Source of the DNA: Pseudomonas lactis
GTDB taxonomy: Bacteria > Pseudomonadota > Gammaproteobacteria > Pseudomonadales > Pseudomonadaceae
DNA length: 64,000 bases
Direction: 5' to 3'
Assembly (NCBI RefSeq): GCF_001439845.1
Contig: NZ_JYLO01000019.1
Span: 59,115-123,114 of the forward strand
In this document: one piece after another, positions 24,302 to 33,921 of the stretch
How the letters are laid out: each line of letters begins with the position of its first letter
Numbering within the stretch: the stretch's first letter is position 1
Program-made: the position numbers and the translations under genes
The notes under the pieces: generated by a model
Told to the model about the DNA's origin: nothing
Databases searched by the model: none
The model's input: the letters and a program-made list of their open reading frames with translations, nothing else

Positions 24302-27052
24302 TCAGCTTTCTTGATTATCAGGATTGATAAAGACATTGACCGGGAGATCCCCCAGGGCAGCGCTGATCAACAGCTCCTTGTTGGGTGTGACTACGCCCGT
24401 TTGAAAAAGTCCCTTCCAGTTTTGTGCAGGGGCGGCGAACGGTAATTTCACCCGCGTATCGCCCCAAACCTGCGCATTGATCTGGGGAAACATCCCGTTT
24501 TCAAGCAGAGGATAAGACCAGCGCGGCACCACCACCAGCAACTGCCTGCCCTGATGTTCACGGTAGAACGCAACGACGCGTTCCGCGTGCTGGCCCAGCA
24601 CTTCCAGCGGTGTGTAGCTGCCATGGCGCAGCAGTTCGGGGCAGGCTTTACGCAGGCCCAGCACCTGGGCGATCACTGCCTGTTTGATACGCCCGTCGCG
24701 CCAGTTGAACAACAGTTCGCCGATGTCCGGTGGTGCCTGCAATGCACGTTGCCGCGCAGCGAAGTCCACCGGGCGACGGTTGTCCGGGTCGACCAGGCTG
24801 AAGTCCCAGAACTCATCGCCCTGGTAAATATCCGGCACACCCGGCACGGTCAGATGAAGCAAGGTTTGCGCCAGCCCATTCAGGGCGCCGGCGGGGGCGA
24901 TGGCCTGGGCCGCGCTGTCCAGGGCACTGCGCAGCGGCGCACCGGCCTCACTGAGCAGCAGGCGCTTGAGGAACCCGTCCACCGCCTGTTCATACGCGTC
25001 GTTGGGCGCGCTCCAACTGCTCTGCAACTTGGCCTCGCGCAGGGCTTTTTGCTGCCACTGCCAGAGGCGTTGTTGGTACGCCTCCAGATCGGGGTTGGGT
25101 TCCAGCGGCCAACTGCCCAGCAGCACCTGATAAAGAATCAGCTCATCACCCGCCGAGGGGCTCTCTGCGCTCTCGCGCAAAGGCTCGGCCAGGCGGCGCC
25201 AGTGCTCGACCTGTTCGGCATACCAGGGTGCGCACTCGCTGAGCACCGCCAGGCGCGCACGGGTGTCTTCGCCGCGTTTGTGGTCATGGGTGGCGGTGGC
25301 CAGCAGGTTGCCAGGGAAGGTCTGCAGGCGCTGTTGATTGGCCGCATGGAAATCTGCCAGCGGCGCACTGAATTGCTCGGTGCTGAAACCCACATCGTTA
25401 CGCGACAACAACACCGCCGAACGGTAGAACGCGGTGTCTTCCACGGCCTTGGCGGCGGCGGGCGAGGTCAGTTGCTGGAAGCGCACGCAGGCATGCTTGA
25501 GCATCTTGCGCGCGCGGCCCATCGGACGATTGCGCCAGGGCTGGCCGCCGAGCCATTGCTCCAGGTGGTCGAGCACCGGCCAGTCGCCTTCGTTGAGGGT
25601 GCTGCGCGCACCCTCCATGGCCTGCTGGAACACCTTGTCGTCGGCCGCGCTGCGGCCCATGGCGCTGATGTAGGTGCGGTACACCGGGAAGTGCACGATC
25701 AGTTCCTGCAAGGCACGGCGAATGGCGCCCAGGGTCAGGTCGCGGGTCATCACATCATCGCGGGCCACTTGCAGCAGCGCCTGGGCCACGCTTTCGAAGT
25801 CGCCGCCCAACGAACCATTGAGGATCTGCTGGCGCGCCAGCCGCGCTTCTTCGCCGAAGGCTGAAGGCCGTTCGCTGTAACGCGTCCACATCTGGGCCAG
25901 CGGCGCAAACCCCTCGGGGTGGTGTTGCAGCAATGACAACTGGTTCATGAACTCGTAGCCAGTGGTGCCGTCCACCTGCCAGTCTTCGCGCAGGGTTTCG
26001 CCTTCGCCAAGGATCTTTTCGACAAAGATCGGCAAGTGGCGCTGGGGTGACAGCGCATCCACCCGCCGACGCAATTTGCGGCAATAGCCACGCGGGTCGG
26101 CGAGGCCGTCGATATGGTCGATGCGCAGGCCGTCGACCAGCCCCGCGCTGATCAGCTCGAAAATCTTGCCATGGGTGGCTTCGAACACCGCTGCACGCTC
26201 GACCCGCAGGCCGCCCAGCTCATTGACGTCGAAGAAGCGCCGCCAGTTGATGTCGTCTGCGGCGGTGCGCCAACTGGCCAGGCGATAGGTCTGTTGTTCA
26301 AGCAGGTGATGCAGGCGCTCGAAGCCCTCGGGCTGGCGACTGTCGAATGCGGCCAGGCGTTGTTCGATGGCTGGCAGCAGCTCGCTGGCGCGTTCGGCCA
26401 GGGCTTGTTTGAGCGTGGCGGCTTCGGCGTAGGCGTCGTGCTGGTAGGCGAGGGCGGCGAAACGTTCGGCCAGCGGTTTGAGTAACTCATCGTTGCCCAG
26501 GATCAGGCCGTAGTCCCTGGGGCAAATCGGAAAACGGTGTTCGTAATGCTCGACGTAGAAACTCCCCTGTTCGGCATCGAACTTGAGCGGCAAGGTGCCA
26601 TTCTGCAAGGCTTCGCCGTAATCGCTGCCGAGAAAGGGCATCAGCAACTGGCCCTTGAGCAACGGGTCGGGGGAATGCCACTGGATGTCGAAGAACTCGC
26701 TGTAGGGGCTCAGGCGGCCCCACTCCAGCAGGTCCAGCCACCAAGGGTTGTCCGCGCCGCCCACGGCCATATGGTTGGAGACGATATCGAGGATCAAGCC
26801 CATGTCGTGCTCACGCAGCGCGGCGACCAGGCGACGCAACGCCGCTTCGTCCCCCAGCTCCGGGTTGACGCGGGTCGGGTCGACCACATCGTAGCCGTGC
26901 ATGGAGCCGGCGCGGGCGCTTAACAGCGGTGAGGCATACAGATGGCTGATGCCCAGTTGGGCGAAATACGGCACCAGCGGCACCGCGTCATCGAGGGTAA
27001 AGCCTTTATGAAATTGCAGGCGCTGGGTGGCGCGCAGGGGCAGTGCGTTCAT
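24302..27052 (-). CDS. treY: malto-oligosyltrehalose synthase TreY
   Basis: The 916-residue GH13 enzyme turns the reducing end of a maltodextrin into an alpha,alpha-1,1 (trehalosyl) end, the first step of the TreY/TreZ route. Visible regions are GLILDIVSNHMAVGG, GLRIDHIDGLADP with the nucleophile Asp, IFVEKILGEGE with the acid Glu, and ATATHDHKRGEDTR. The N-terminus (FTLDDAVPLVPYFAQLGISHLY) is characteristic. It starts in a 4-base ATGA overlap with the malQ stop, and treZ lies one gene further upstream. Confidence 0.95.
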   Translation of the reverse strand: MNALPLRATQRLQFHKGFTLDDAVPLVPYFAQLGISHLYASPLLSARAGSMHGYDVVDPTRVNPELGDEAALRRLVAALREHDMGLILDIVSNHMAVGGADNPWWLDLLEWGRLSPYSEFFDIQWHSPDPLLKGQLLMPFLGSDYGEALQNGTLPLKFDAEQGSFYVEHYEHRFPICPRDYGLILGNDELLKPLAERFAALAYQHDAYAEAATLKQALAERASELLPAIEQRLAAFDSRQPEGFERLHHLLEQQTYRLASWRTAADDINWRRFFDVNELGGLRVERAAVFEATHGKIFELISAGLVDGLRIDHIDGLADPRGYCRKLRRRVDALSPQRHLPIFVEKILGEGETLREDWQVDGTTGYEFMNQLSLLQHHPEGFAPLAQMWTRYSERPSAFGEEARLARQQILNGSLGGDFESVAQALLQVARDDVMTRDLTLGAIRRALQELIVHFPVYRTYISAMGRSAADDKVFQQAMEGARSTLNEGDWPVLDHLEQWLGGQPWRNRPMGRARKMLKHACVRFQQLTSPAAAKAVEDTAFYRSAVLLSRNDVGFSTEQFSAPLADFHAANQQRLQTFPGNLLATATHDHKRGEDTRARLAVLSECAPWYAEQVEHWRRLAEPLRESAESPSAGDELILYQVLLGSWPLEPNPDLEAYQQRLWQWQQKALREAKLQSSWSAPNDAYEQAVDGFLKRLLLSEAGAPLRSALDSAAQAIAPAGALNGLAQTLLHLTVPGVPDIYQGDEFWDFSLVDPDNRRPVDFAARQRALQAPPDIGELLFNWRDGRIKQAVIAQVLGLRKACPELLRHGSYTPLEVLGQHAERVVAFYREHQGRQLLVVVPRWSYPLLENGMFPQINAQVWGDTRVKLPFAAPAQNWKGLFQTGVVTPNKELLISAALGDLPVNVFINPDNQES

Positions 27053-29133
27053 CGGTCACGCTCATAGGCTTGGTTGCGCGCTACGGCCAGCAGTTCGAGG
27101 CGACGCGCGGCGCTGTCATTGTCGAGCAGGCTGGCGGCTTCGCCGGGCAAGCGGCGGCGCCAATTGGGGTGGGTGTCGAGGGTGCCCGGCAGGTTGGCTT
27201 GCTCCTCGATGCCCAAAGCATCTTCCAGGGGCAACAACACGAGGGGCGCGCGGGTATGGCCCAGGTAGCGCACGCTGGCGTCGATCATATGGTCGGTGTC
27301 GTTGCGGATTTCATCGATGAAGTTCTGCGGGTCCTGGCTCAAGGCTTGGCGCAGTGCCTGGCGTTCGCGCAGGCGGTGTTCGCTCCATTGGTCCACAGTA
27401 GGCGCGTCGATCAGGCCCAGCTGGATGTTCCATTCGATATCGCGGCTGTGCCACCAGCCATTAAGGGTGGGCAAGTCGTGGGTACTGGTGGTGGCCAAGG
27501 CGTTGTCGGGCCAATCGAGTATGGGCTTGAACTGGCCGTCATGGTGCTGTTCGAACAGCAGCACACGCATGCCCAGGATCGAGCGGGCACTGAGCTTTTC
27601 GCGCAGGCCGTCGGGCACGGTGCCCAGGTCTTCACCGAGGACGATGGCCTGGTGGCGGTGCGATTCCAGGGCGAGCAAACGCAGCAGGTCGTCCACCGGG
27701 TAATACAAGTAGGCCCCTTCGCGGGGTGATGCGCCCAGGGGGATCACCCACAGGCGTTGCAAGCCCATCACGTGGTCGATGCGCAAGCCGCCGGCATGGG
27801 CGAAGTTGGCCCGCAGCATTTCGATAAAGGCGCGATAGCCATTGCGCTTGAGGCCCTCAGGCGAAAAGGCAGAGATGCCCCAGCCTTGGCCTGCGCGGTT
27901 GAGAATGTCCGGCGGCGCGCCCACAGTGAGGTCGGCCAGCAGTTCATCCTGGCGGCTCCAGGCCTGGCTGCCGCCACCGTCGGCACCCACCGCCAGGTCG
28001 GCGATCAGGCCGATGCCCATGCCGCTGCCACGGGCGGCTTGTTGGGCGCGCTCAAGGCTGCGGGCGATCAGCCATTGGGTGAAGGCGTAATAACCGATTT
28101 CATCGCGATTTTCCTCGGCGAACTGCGCCAGGGCCGGGCTTTGTGGCGTACGCCAGGCTTCGGGCCATTGGCGCCAGTCCAGGTCCTCACCGGCGGCAGC
28201 ACGCTGGGCCTGGATGGCTTCGAAGCGGCAGTGGTTTTCCAGGGCTTCGCCACCGGCCTGGCGGAAGCTTTGAAAGTCGGCATGCTGGGGATGCGCGCCG
28301 TGGCGGAAGTCTTCATACAGCGTGCGCAGCAGGCGTTGCTTGGCCTTGGCGGCGGCAGGCCAGTCGATCAGCGTGAGCTGTTCCAGGGCATGCAGCTCAT
28401 CGGCCAAGCCGGCAGCCTCGATGGCGTTACGCACCTCACGTTCACCGAGGATGCACGCCGGCGAAGCATACAGGCTGTTGAGAAACAGGCGGCTGGAGGG
28501 TGAATAAGGGCTGAAGCGCTCCGTGTCGGCACTGAACATCGCGTGCATCGGGCTGATTGCCACGGCGTCGGCGCCGCGCTCGGCGGCTGAACGCACCAGG
28601 TGTTCCAGAGCCAGGGTGTCGCCAAAACCGCCATCGCCGAGGCGGCGCAAGGCATACAGCTGGGCGCTCAGGCCCCAGGCGCGAGCGGGTTGGCTGTCGA
28701 CCGCGTCGGCCACGCTATAGCAATGGCTGGGCGCGACGGCCAGGGTGAAGGTTTGCCCGTCGATATGCACCTGGTGGTAGCCGAGGGCAATGACGCCGGG
28801 CAGCACGGCCTCGCCGTCCAGGCGCAGCTCCAGGGTTTCGCCGCCTTCCAGGCTGACGCGACACGGGGTGTCCGGGGCGAAATAGCGCGCCAGGTCCAGG
28901 CCCGCGCCGCTGTCGGTGGTCATCAAGGGCGGCAGGTGGGTGTCTTGCTGTGCCTGCTCAAGTTGCTGCAGGCTGGCGTCGATCTCGTCGTCGTTGTCGG
29001 CCGGGTGCCCAAGGCCTTTGAGAACGGCGCGCAGGGCGTCAGGTTTCACATGTTGCGGGCGACCGTTGGCATCGATCCAATCGACGGCCAGGCCTGCGCG
29101 GCTGGCGAGAATTTCCAGGTTCGCTTCGCTCAA
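27049..29133 (-). CDS. malQ: 4-alpha-glucanotransferase MalQ (amylomaltase)
   Basis: The 694-residue GH77 enzyme transfers maltodextrin segments and can supply longer chains to TreY. Key segments are GLRIDHVMGLQRLWVIP with the nucleophile, ALEVLGEDLG-type VLGEDLGTVP with the acid Glu, and TSTHDLPTLNGWW. No ATG fits the N-terminus. The best start is TTG at 29133, in TTGA overlap with the treZ stop and with TTGGAGA 8-14 bases before it. The frame is open 9 codons further, but only inside treZ coding sequence. Its end overlaps treY by ATGA. Confidence 0.93.
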   Translation of the reverse strand: MSEANLEILASRAGLAVDWIDANGRPQHVKPDALRAVLKGLGHPADNDDEIDASLQQLEQAQQDTHLPPLMTTDSGAGLDLARYFAPDTPCRVSLEGGETLELRLDGEAVLPGVIALGYHQVHIDGQTFTLAVAPSHCYSVADAVDSQPARAWGLSAQLYALRRLGDGGFGDTLALEHLVRSAAERGADAVAISPMHAMFSADTERFSPYSPSSRLFLNSLYASPACILGEREVRNAIEAAGLADELHALEQLTLIDWPAAAKAKQRLLRTLYEDFRHGAHPQHADFQSFRQAGGEALENHCRFEAIQAQRAAAGEDLDWRQWPEAWRTPQSPALAQFAEENRDEIGYYAFTQWLIARSLERAQQAARGSGMGIGLIADLAVGADGGGSQAWSRQDELLADLTVGAPPDILNRAGQGWGISAFSPEGLKRNGYRAFIEMLRANFAHAGGLRIDHVMGLQRLWVIPLGASPREGAYLYYPVDDLLRLLALESHRHQAIVLGEDLGTVPDGLREKLSARSILGMRVLLFEQHHDGQFKPILDWPDNALATTSTHDLPTLNGWWHSRDIEWNIQLGLIDAPTVDQWSEHRLRERQALRQALSQDPQNFIDEIRNDTDHMIDASVRYLGHTRAPLVLLPLEDALGIEEQANLPGTLDTHPNWRRRLPGEAASLLDNDSAARRLELLAVARNQAYERDR

Positions 29134-30875
29134 AGCATTTCTCCAACAGGGGATAAGCAAACGCGTGCGCTCAAGGGCGGTAAGTGCGCACCTTGCTCGG
29201 CAGGCGTTTGGAAAATAATCGGGTGGGGTGCCGGATGGTCCAGGGGCTGCTCACTCAGGTTCAGGTCGATCTGCAGCACACGGCCGTTGCCCAGGCGCCA
29301 GCGCGCGCTGACGGCGCGGTCGGCCAGCACGTGCGCGCCCAGAGCTACGGTACCGGACAAGTGCGGCACTACATGCGCGTGACGCAGGCTCAGCAGGTGG
29401 CGGTAGAGCTGGGTGTGGTCGTTTTCGACGAAGGAGGGCATCGATTGCAAAAAGGTTTGCAGCGCGTTGGGGTCGGGGATGCGCTTGCGTTGCTCGGGGT
29501 CGTGAAACGCCGCGAAGTCGGCAAACTCATTGCGCCGGCCTTCACGCACGGCCTCGGCCAGCTCGCCATGATGGTCGGTGAAAAACAGGAAGGGCTCGGC
29601 GGCATTTACCTCGTCGCCCATGAACAGCATCGGGATCATGGGGCACAGCAACAGCAGGGCCGTCGCCGCTTTCAGCGCCTCGGGCGAACACAGCTGGTGC
29701 AGGCGTTCGCCCAGGGCGCGGTTGCCGACCTGGTCGTGGTTTTGCAGGAACGCCACGAAGGCGCTGGGGGGCAAATCCGCACTGGGCTCGCCGCGGGCAT
29801 GCCCATGGCGTGTGGTCTCGCCCTGGTAGATGAACCCCTCGGCCAGGCAGCGCGCCAGCTTGGCGGTGGGCTGTTCGGCAAAGTCGCTGTAGTAGGCGTC
29901 GGTTTCACCGGTGAGCAGCACGTGCAGCACATTATGAAAGTCGTCATTCCATTGCGCGTCGAAATCGTGCTGCAACAGGCTGGCCTGGTTCAGTTCGTTT
30001 TCCAGCATCAGCCACACGTGGCGCCCGCCGTCCACCTGCTGGCGTACCCGTTGTGCCAGCTCCTGCAGAAACCCAGGGTTGTCGATGGCGTGCACGGCAT
30101 CCAGGCGAAGGCCGTCGAAGCGGTATTCGAGCAGCCACATCAAGGCGTTATCGAGGAAGAAGTCCCGCACTTCACGGCGCTCGAAATCAATGCCGGCGCC
30201 CCAGGGCGTGTGCACGTCTTCCTGGAAGAAACCCTGAGCGTACTGGCCCAGGTAATTGCCGTCGGGGCCGAAGTGGTTGTAGACCACATCGAGGATCACG
30301 GCCAAGCCATGGCCGTGGGCACTGTCGATCAGTTGCTTGAGTTGCTCGGGCGTGCCGTAGGTGGCGTGGGGCGCGTAGGGCAGTACGCCGTCATAGCCCC
30401 AATTGCGCTCGCCGGGGAATTGCGCCAGAGGCATTAACTCAATGGCGGTGACGCCCAGCTCAGCCAGGCGCGGCAAGTGTTTCTCGACGCCAGCGTAGCC
30501 GCCCATGGCGCCAACGTGAAGCTCGTAGATCACCGCCGTGTGCCAGGGGCGGCCTTGCCACTGGCTGTGGCGCCATTCATAGGCGAGGGGGTCGACTACT
30601 CGGCTCCAGCCATGCACATCCAGCGCCTGGGCCCTGGAGGCGGGGTCAGGCACCGTGTTTTCGCCATCGATATTAAAGCGGTAAAGCGTGCCGGCAGGGC
30701 ACGCGACTTCGACTTCGAACCAACCACCGGCCTGGGGCAGCATGACGATGGTTTTACCCTGTTCCAATTCAACGCTGACATAAAATGCGTCTGGCGCCCA
30801 TAACGCAAAGCGCGTGCGGTGCGCGTCCAGCATGATTGCGCCGTGGGGCCAGGTTTCCAGAGTCCGTAACGGCAT
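29130..30875 (-). CDS. treZ: malto-oligosyltrehalose trehalohydrolase TreZ
   Basis: The 581-residue GH13 enzyme releases trehalose from the trehalosyl end made by TreY. An N-terminal E-set/CBM48-like domain (TRFALWAPDAFYVSVEL) is followed by the barrel: AVILDVVYNHFGPDGNY, GLRLDAVHAI with the nucleophile Asp, LMLENELNQ with the acid Glu, and FLQNHDQVGN. GGGAGG lies 9 bases before the ATG. The gene begins 30 bases after glgA and ends in a TTGA overlap with malQ, so the module is one operon. Confidence 0.95.
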   Translation of the reverse strand: MPLRTLETWPHGAIMLDAHRTRFALWAPDAFYVSVELEQGKTIVMLPQAGGWFEVEVACPAGTLYRFNIDGENTVPDPASRAQALDVHGWSRVVDPLAYEWRHSQWQGRPWHTAVIYELHVGAMGGYAGVEKHLPRLAELGVTAIELMPLAQFPGERNWGYDGVLPYAPHATYGTPEQLKQLIDSAHGHGLAVILDVVYNHFGPDGNYLGQYAQGFFQEDVHTPWGAGIDFERREVRDFFLDNALMWLLEYRFDGLRLDAVHAIDNPGFLQELAQRVRQQVDGGRHVWLMLENELNQASLLQHDFDAQWNDDFHNVLHVLLTGETDAYYSDFAEQPTAKLARCLAEGFIYQGETTRHGHARGEPSADLPPSAFVAFLQNHDQVGNRALGERLHQLCSPEALKAATALLLLCPMIPMLFMGDEVNAAEPFLFFTDHHGELAEAVREGRRNEFADFAAFHDPEQRKRIPDPNALQTFLQSMPSFVENDHTQLYRHLLSLRHAHVVPHLSGTVALGAHVLADRAVSARWRLGNGRVLQIDLNLSEQPLDHPAPHPIIFQTPAEQGAHLPPLSARVCLSPVGEML

Positions 30876-30905
30876 CTATGAAGACCTCCCTTGTTGTTCC
30901 AATCG

Positions 30906-32462
30906 CTATTTGTTCGATTTCCCCAGGGCCTTGGCCACCAGTTGTTCGTAGAGTTCGGCGTAGGGTTCCACCGCCTGGCACCAGTTGAACGGCTGGGTCA
31001 TGGCACGGCTGCGCATGGCATTGAGCAGACCGGGGAAGGCGAACACCTTGAAGGCGCGGCGCAGCGCCTCTTCGTAGCTTTGCACCGTTGACTCATTGAA
31101 CAGGAACCCGGTGACGCCATCCTCAATGGTGTCCGCCAGCCCGCCGGTGTTACGCGCCACCGGCAACGAGCCGAAGCGTTGCGCATACATCTGGCTCAGG
31201 CCGCAGGGCTCATAGCGTGACGGCATCAGCAGAAAATCGCTGCCGGCGAACATGCGGCGTGCATCGGTCTCGTTGAAGCCGATGCGCACGCCCACCTGGC
31301 CAGGGAAGCGCAGTGCCAATTCGCGCATGGCCTGTTCTTCTTCAGGCTCGCCACGGCCGATGATCGCAATCTGGCCGCCGTTCTCGACGATGAAACTGGC
31401 GACGGCTTCGGTGAGGTCCAGGCCTTTCTGGTAGACCAGGCGCGAGACCACCGCGAACAGCGGGCCACTGGATGGCTGCAGCTCAAACAGCTCGCGCACA
31501 TGGGCGGCGTTGATGGCCTTGCCTTCCCAGTCGCCGATATTGAAGTTGTGGATCAGGTGCGTGTCGGTGGAGGTTTCCCAGCTTTCGTCGATACCGTTGG
31601 GAATGCCGCTGAGCAGCCCCTGTTGAGTCTTGCTGGCAAGGAAACCGTCCAGGCCACACCCGAATTCCGGGGTGGTGATCTCCTGGGCGTAAGTGGCGCT
31701 CACGGTGGTGATATGGCTGGAATACGCCATCCCCGCCTTGAGAAACGACATCTTGCCGTAGAACTCCATGCCTTCCTGTTGCAGGGCGTGGGGCGGAATG
31801 CCCAGCTCTGGCGTCGAGGCCAGGCTGACCACGCCCTGGTAGGCCAGGTTATGAATGGTGAACAGGGTGGGCGTACGTGACCCACGCCAGTGCATATACG
31901 CCGGAGCCAGGCCCGCAGGCCAGTCATGGGCGTGCACCAGGTCTGGGCACCAGTGGATTTGCGCGAGGTTGGCGGCCATGTCGGCGGCAGCAAGGCCCAG
32001 GCGGGCGAAGCGGATATGGTTGTCTGGCCAGTCGCGACCATTGTTGGCGCCGTAGGGCGTGCCTTCACGCTCATACAGTTCGGGGCAGATCAGTACGTAA
32101 ATGACCAGGCCATCCTTGAGGTCCATGCGCCCGATCTTGCACGGTGGCAACGCAGCGTGGCCGCCCAGTTCACCGACGATATGAATCGGGTTGTCGCTTT
32201 CCATCACTTGCGGGTAACCCGGGATCAGCACCCGCACATCATGTAGGTGCGCCATGGCGCGGGGCAGGGCCGCGGAGACGTCGCCCAGGCCGCCGGTTTT
32301 CACCAGGTCCGCGAACTCGGAAGTGACAAACAAGACTTTCTTTCGATTCGTATTCTGACTCACGACCGGCCGCACAGTGTTGGGCAGGTCGGCCAAAGAC
32401 TTTGGCCCTCCTGCCGGCTGACTAAAACGCTCTCCCTGAGTATCTACTGCGGCACTGATCAT
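30906..32462 (-). CDS. glgA: glycogen synthase GlgA (ADP-glucose, GT5)
   Basis: The 518-residue enzyme extends alpha-1,4-glucan from ADP-glucose. The ADP-glucose-binding loop is KTGGLGDVSAALPRAM near residue 55; family enzymes start about 40 residues later, so this one has an extra N-terminal stretch ahead of KKVLFVTSEF. HAHDWPAGLAP and the C-terminal PSRYEPCGLSQMYAQRFGSLP with its catalytic Glu are present. GGGAG precedes the ATG. It is the first gene of the glgA-treZ-malQ-treY-DUF2934-glgX run. No glgC is in the window, so ADP-glucose must be made from a gene elsewhere. Confidence 0.93.
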   Translation of the reverse strand: MISAAVDTQGERFSQPAGGPKSLADLPNTVRPVVSQNTNRKKVLFVTSEFADLVKTGGLGDVSAALPRAMAHLHDVRVLIPGYPQVMESDNPIHIVGELGGHAALPPCKIGRMDLKDGLVIYVLICPELYEREGTPYGANNGRDWPDNHIRFARLGLAAADMAANLAQIHWCPDLVHAHDWPAGLAPAYMHWRGSRTPTLFTIHNLAYQGVVSLASTPELGIPPHALQQEGMEFYGKMSFLKAGMAYSSHITTVSATYAQEITTPEFGCGLDGFLASKTQQGLLSGIPNGIDESWETSTDTHLIHNFNIGDWEGKAINAAHVRELFELQPSSGPLFAVVSRLVYQKGLDLTEAVASFIVENGGQIAIIGRGEPEEEQAMRELALRFPGQVGVRIGFNETDARRMFAGSDFLLMPSRYEPCGLSQMYAQRFGSLPVARNTGGLADTIEDGVTGFLFNESTVQSYEEALRRAFKVFAFPGLLNAMRSRAMTQPFNWCQAVEPYAELYEQLVAKALGKSNK

Positions 32463-32942
32463 AATGCACTCCCATCTGTTGGTTGGCTAATGGCCCGCTG
32501 CCATCGGCTCCGAGTGACCGCATCCTGCGGCCAGACACACAAGCGCTATACAAGCTGGCAAGGCGTATGCCAGTTGTAACGTCGGCTTAAAAAGATTGGA
32601 TGAGCGGGCATTCGGCCTGAAGCGCGCGTGCTCGCCCTTACCTAAAACTTGACCAGCGGCAGGTTTCGAAAGTTTAGATTTTTTGCGGGGTTTTTGTTTT
32701 GGAACGGACCCATCGGTCATGAGTCTAGGACAGATCCCAGCGCCTGCTGGGTTTTCATGCGGATTTTGTAGGACAAAAAACTTTTAACGATATACCGCCC
32801 TGCCTCTGTAGGAGCGAGCTTGCTCGCGAAAAACCAAAGGCCGCCGAGTAAAACCAGAATGACCGCGTTATCGTTGGCGTTTTTCGCGAGCAAGCTCGCT
32901 CCTACCTGAATACAGGGTGAAATAACGCACTAAAGTGGTGCG
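32463..32942. other. 480-base gene-free interval upstream of glgA
   Basis: This interval should contain the promoter of the glgA-glgX operon, but no clear sigma-70 or operator site could be picked out. It holds an inverted REP pair at 32807-32905. A 77-codon frame at 32487-32720 has no ribosome site and is not called. Confidence 0.6.
32807..32905. repeat. inverted REP pair (REPIN), TGTAGGAGCGAGC class
   Basis: The arms TGTAGGAGCGAGCTTGCTCG and CGAGCAAGCTCGCTCCTAC match the elements at 10268 and 17458. The spacer again contains CGCGTTATCGTTG before the right arm. Confidence 0.9.
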
Positions 32943-33896
32943 TCAGGCGAGCCCGCGAATGGGCACACCCTCGGCCCAGGCTTGGATATCTTCGATCATC
33001 TGCTGATAGAACTGCCGGTAATTCTGCTCGCTCACATACCCCACGTGTGGCGTAGCCAGCACATTGGGCAGGCTGCGAAACGGATGGTCAGCCGGCAGGG
33101 GTTCCTCGGCATACACGTCCAGCGCCGCCCCGGCCAGGCGACCGCGGCTCAAGGCTTGCACCAGTGCCTGCTCATCCACAATCGGCCCGCGTGCGGTGTT
33201 CACCAGCCGCGCGCTGGGTTTCATCCAACCCAAGGCTTGCGCATCCACCAGGCCACGGCTGCGCTCGCTGAGCACCAGATGGATGGTCAGGATATCCGCC
33301 TGCTCAAACAGCTCGCGCTTGCTGACCCAGGTCACCCCCGACTCCGCCGCACGCTCGGGTGTGAGGTTTTCACTCCAGGCAATCACCCGCATGCCAAACA
33401 CCTGGGCGAACCTTGCGACTTTCTGGCCAATGCTGCCCAGCCCCAGGATGCCCAAGGTCTTGCCATGCAGATCGCCGCCCAGGCCAACCTGCCATCCACC
33501 TGCGCGCAGCGAGTTGGCTTCGGCGAGCAGGTTGCGCGTAGAGGCCATGATCAAGGCCCAGGTGAGTTCCGGTGCGGCGTGTTTATAGCTGTCGGTGCCG
33601 CACACCTGGATGCCCAGGGCCTTGGCGGCGGGAATGTCGATGGCGGCATTGCGCATGCCGCCGGTCACCAGCAATTTGAGCTTGGGCAGCCCTTGCAGCA
33701 GGGCTTTGTCAAAGGTTGAGCGTTCGCGCATGAGGCAAATCACCTCGAACTCTTTCAAACGCTCGATCATGGTGGCGGTATCGGCGGGGTAGTCGTGGAG
33801 AAAATGCACCTTGCCTACGCTGTCCAGCGTCGACCAATCCACCACCTCGCTGGCCACGTCTTGCCAATCATCCAACACTGCGATCTGTATCGACAT
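32943..33896 (-). CDS. D-2-hydroxyacid dehydrogenase family protein
   Basis: The 317-residue NAD(P)-dependent enzyme has the SerA/LdhA-type fold. The cofactor loop is LGILGLGSIGQKVARFA near residue 150. The catalytic Arg is in VNTARGPIVDE, the Glu in AALDVYAEEPLP and the His in ATPHVGY. The N-terminus (IAVLDDWQDVA) matches a common Pseudomonas branch of unknown substrate. The gene is 25 bases downstream of the alpha/beta hydrolase gene on the same strand, so they may be co-transcribed. Confidence 0.9.
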   Translation of the reverse strand: MSIQIAVLDDWQDVASEVVDWSTLDSVGKVHFLHDYPADTATMIERLKEFEVICLMRERSTFDKALLQGLPKLKLLVTGGMRNAAIDIPAAKALGIQVCGTDSYKHAAPELTWALIMASTRNLLAEANSLRAGGWQVGLGGDLHGKTLGILGLGSIGQKVARFAQVFGMRVIAWSENLTPERAAESGVTWVSKRELFEQADILTIHLVLSERSRGLVDAQALGWMKPSARLVNTARGPIVDEQALVQALSRGRLAGAALDVYAEEPLPADHPFRSLPNVLATPHVGYVSEQNYRQFYQQMIEDIQAWAEGVPIRGLA

Positions 33897-33921
33897 GCAC
33901 GCGGGCCTCGAAAAGTTGGAA

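Noticed and set aside
24554..25864. Long plus-strand frame opposite treY
   Set aside because: It is an antisense shadow. The real gene is the highly conserved treY on the other strand.
32487..32720. 77-codon frame between glgA and the REP pair
   Set aside because: It has no ribosome site, a K-rich then hydrophobic composition that could arise by chance, and it occupies the likely glgA promoter region.
10268..32905. REP palindromes as a possible CRISPR array
   Set aside because: The repeats are imperfect inverted pairs spread over tens of kilobases. They are not regularly spaced direct repeats with unique spacers, and no cas gene is present.
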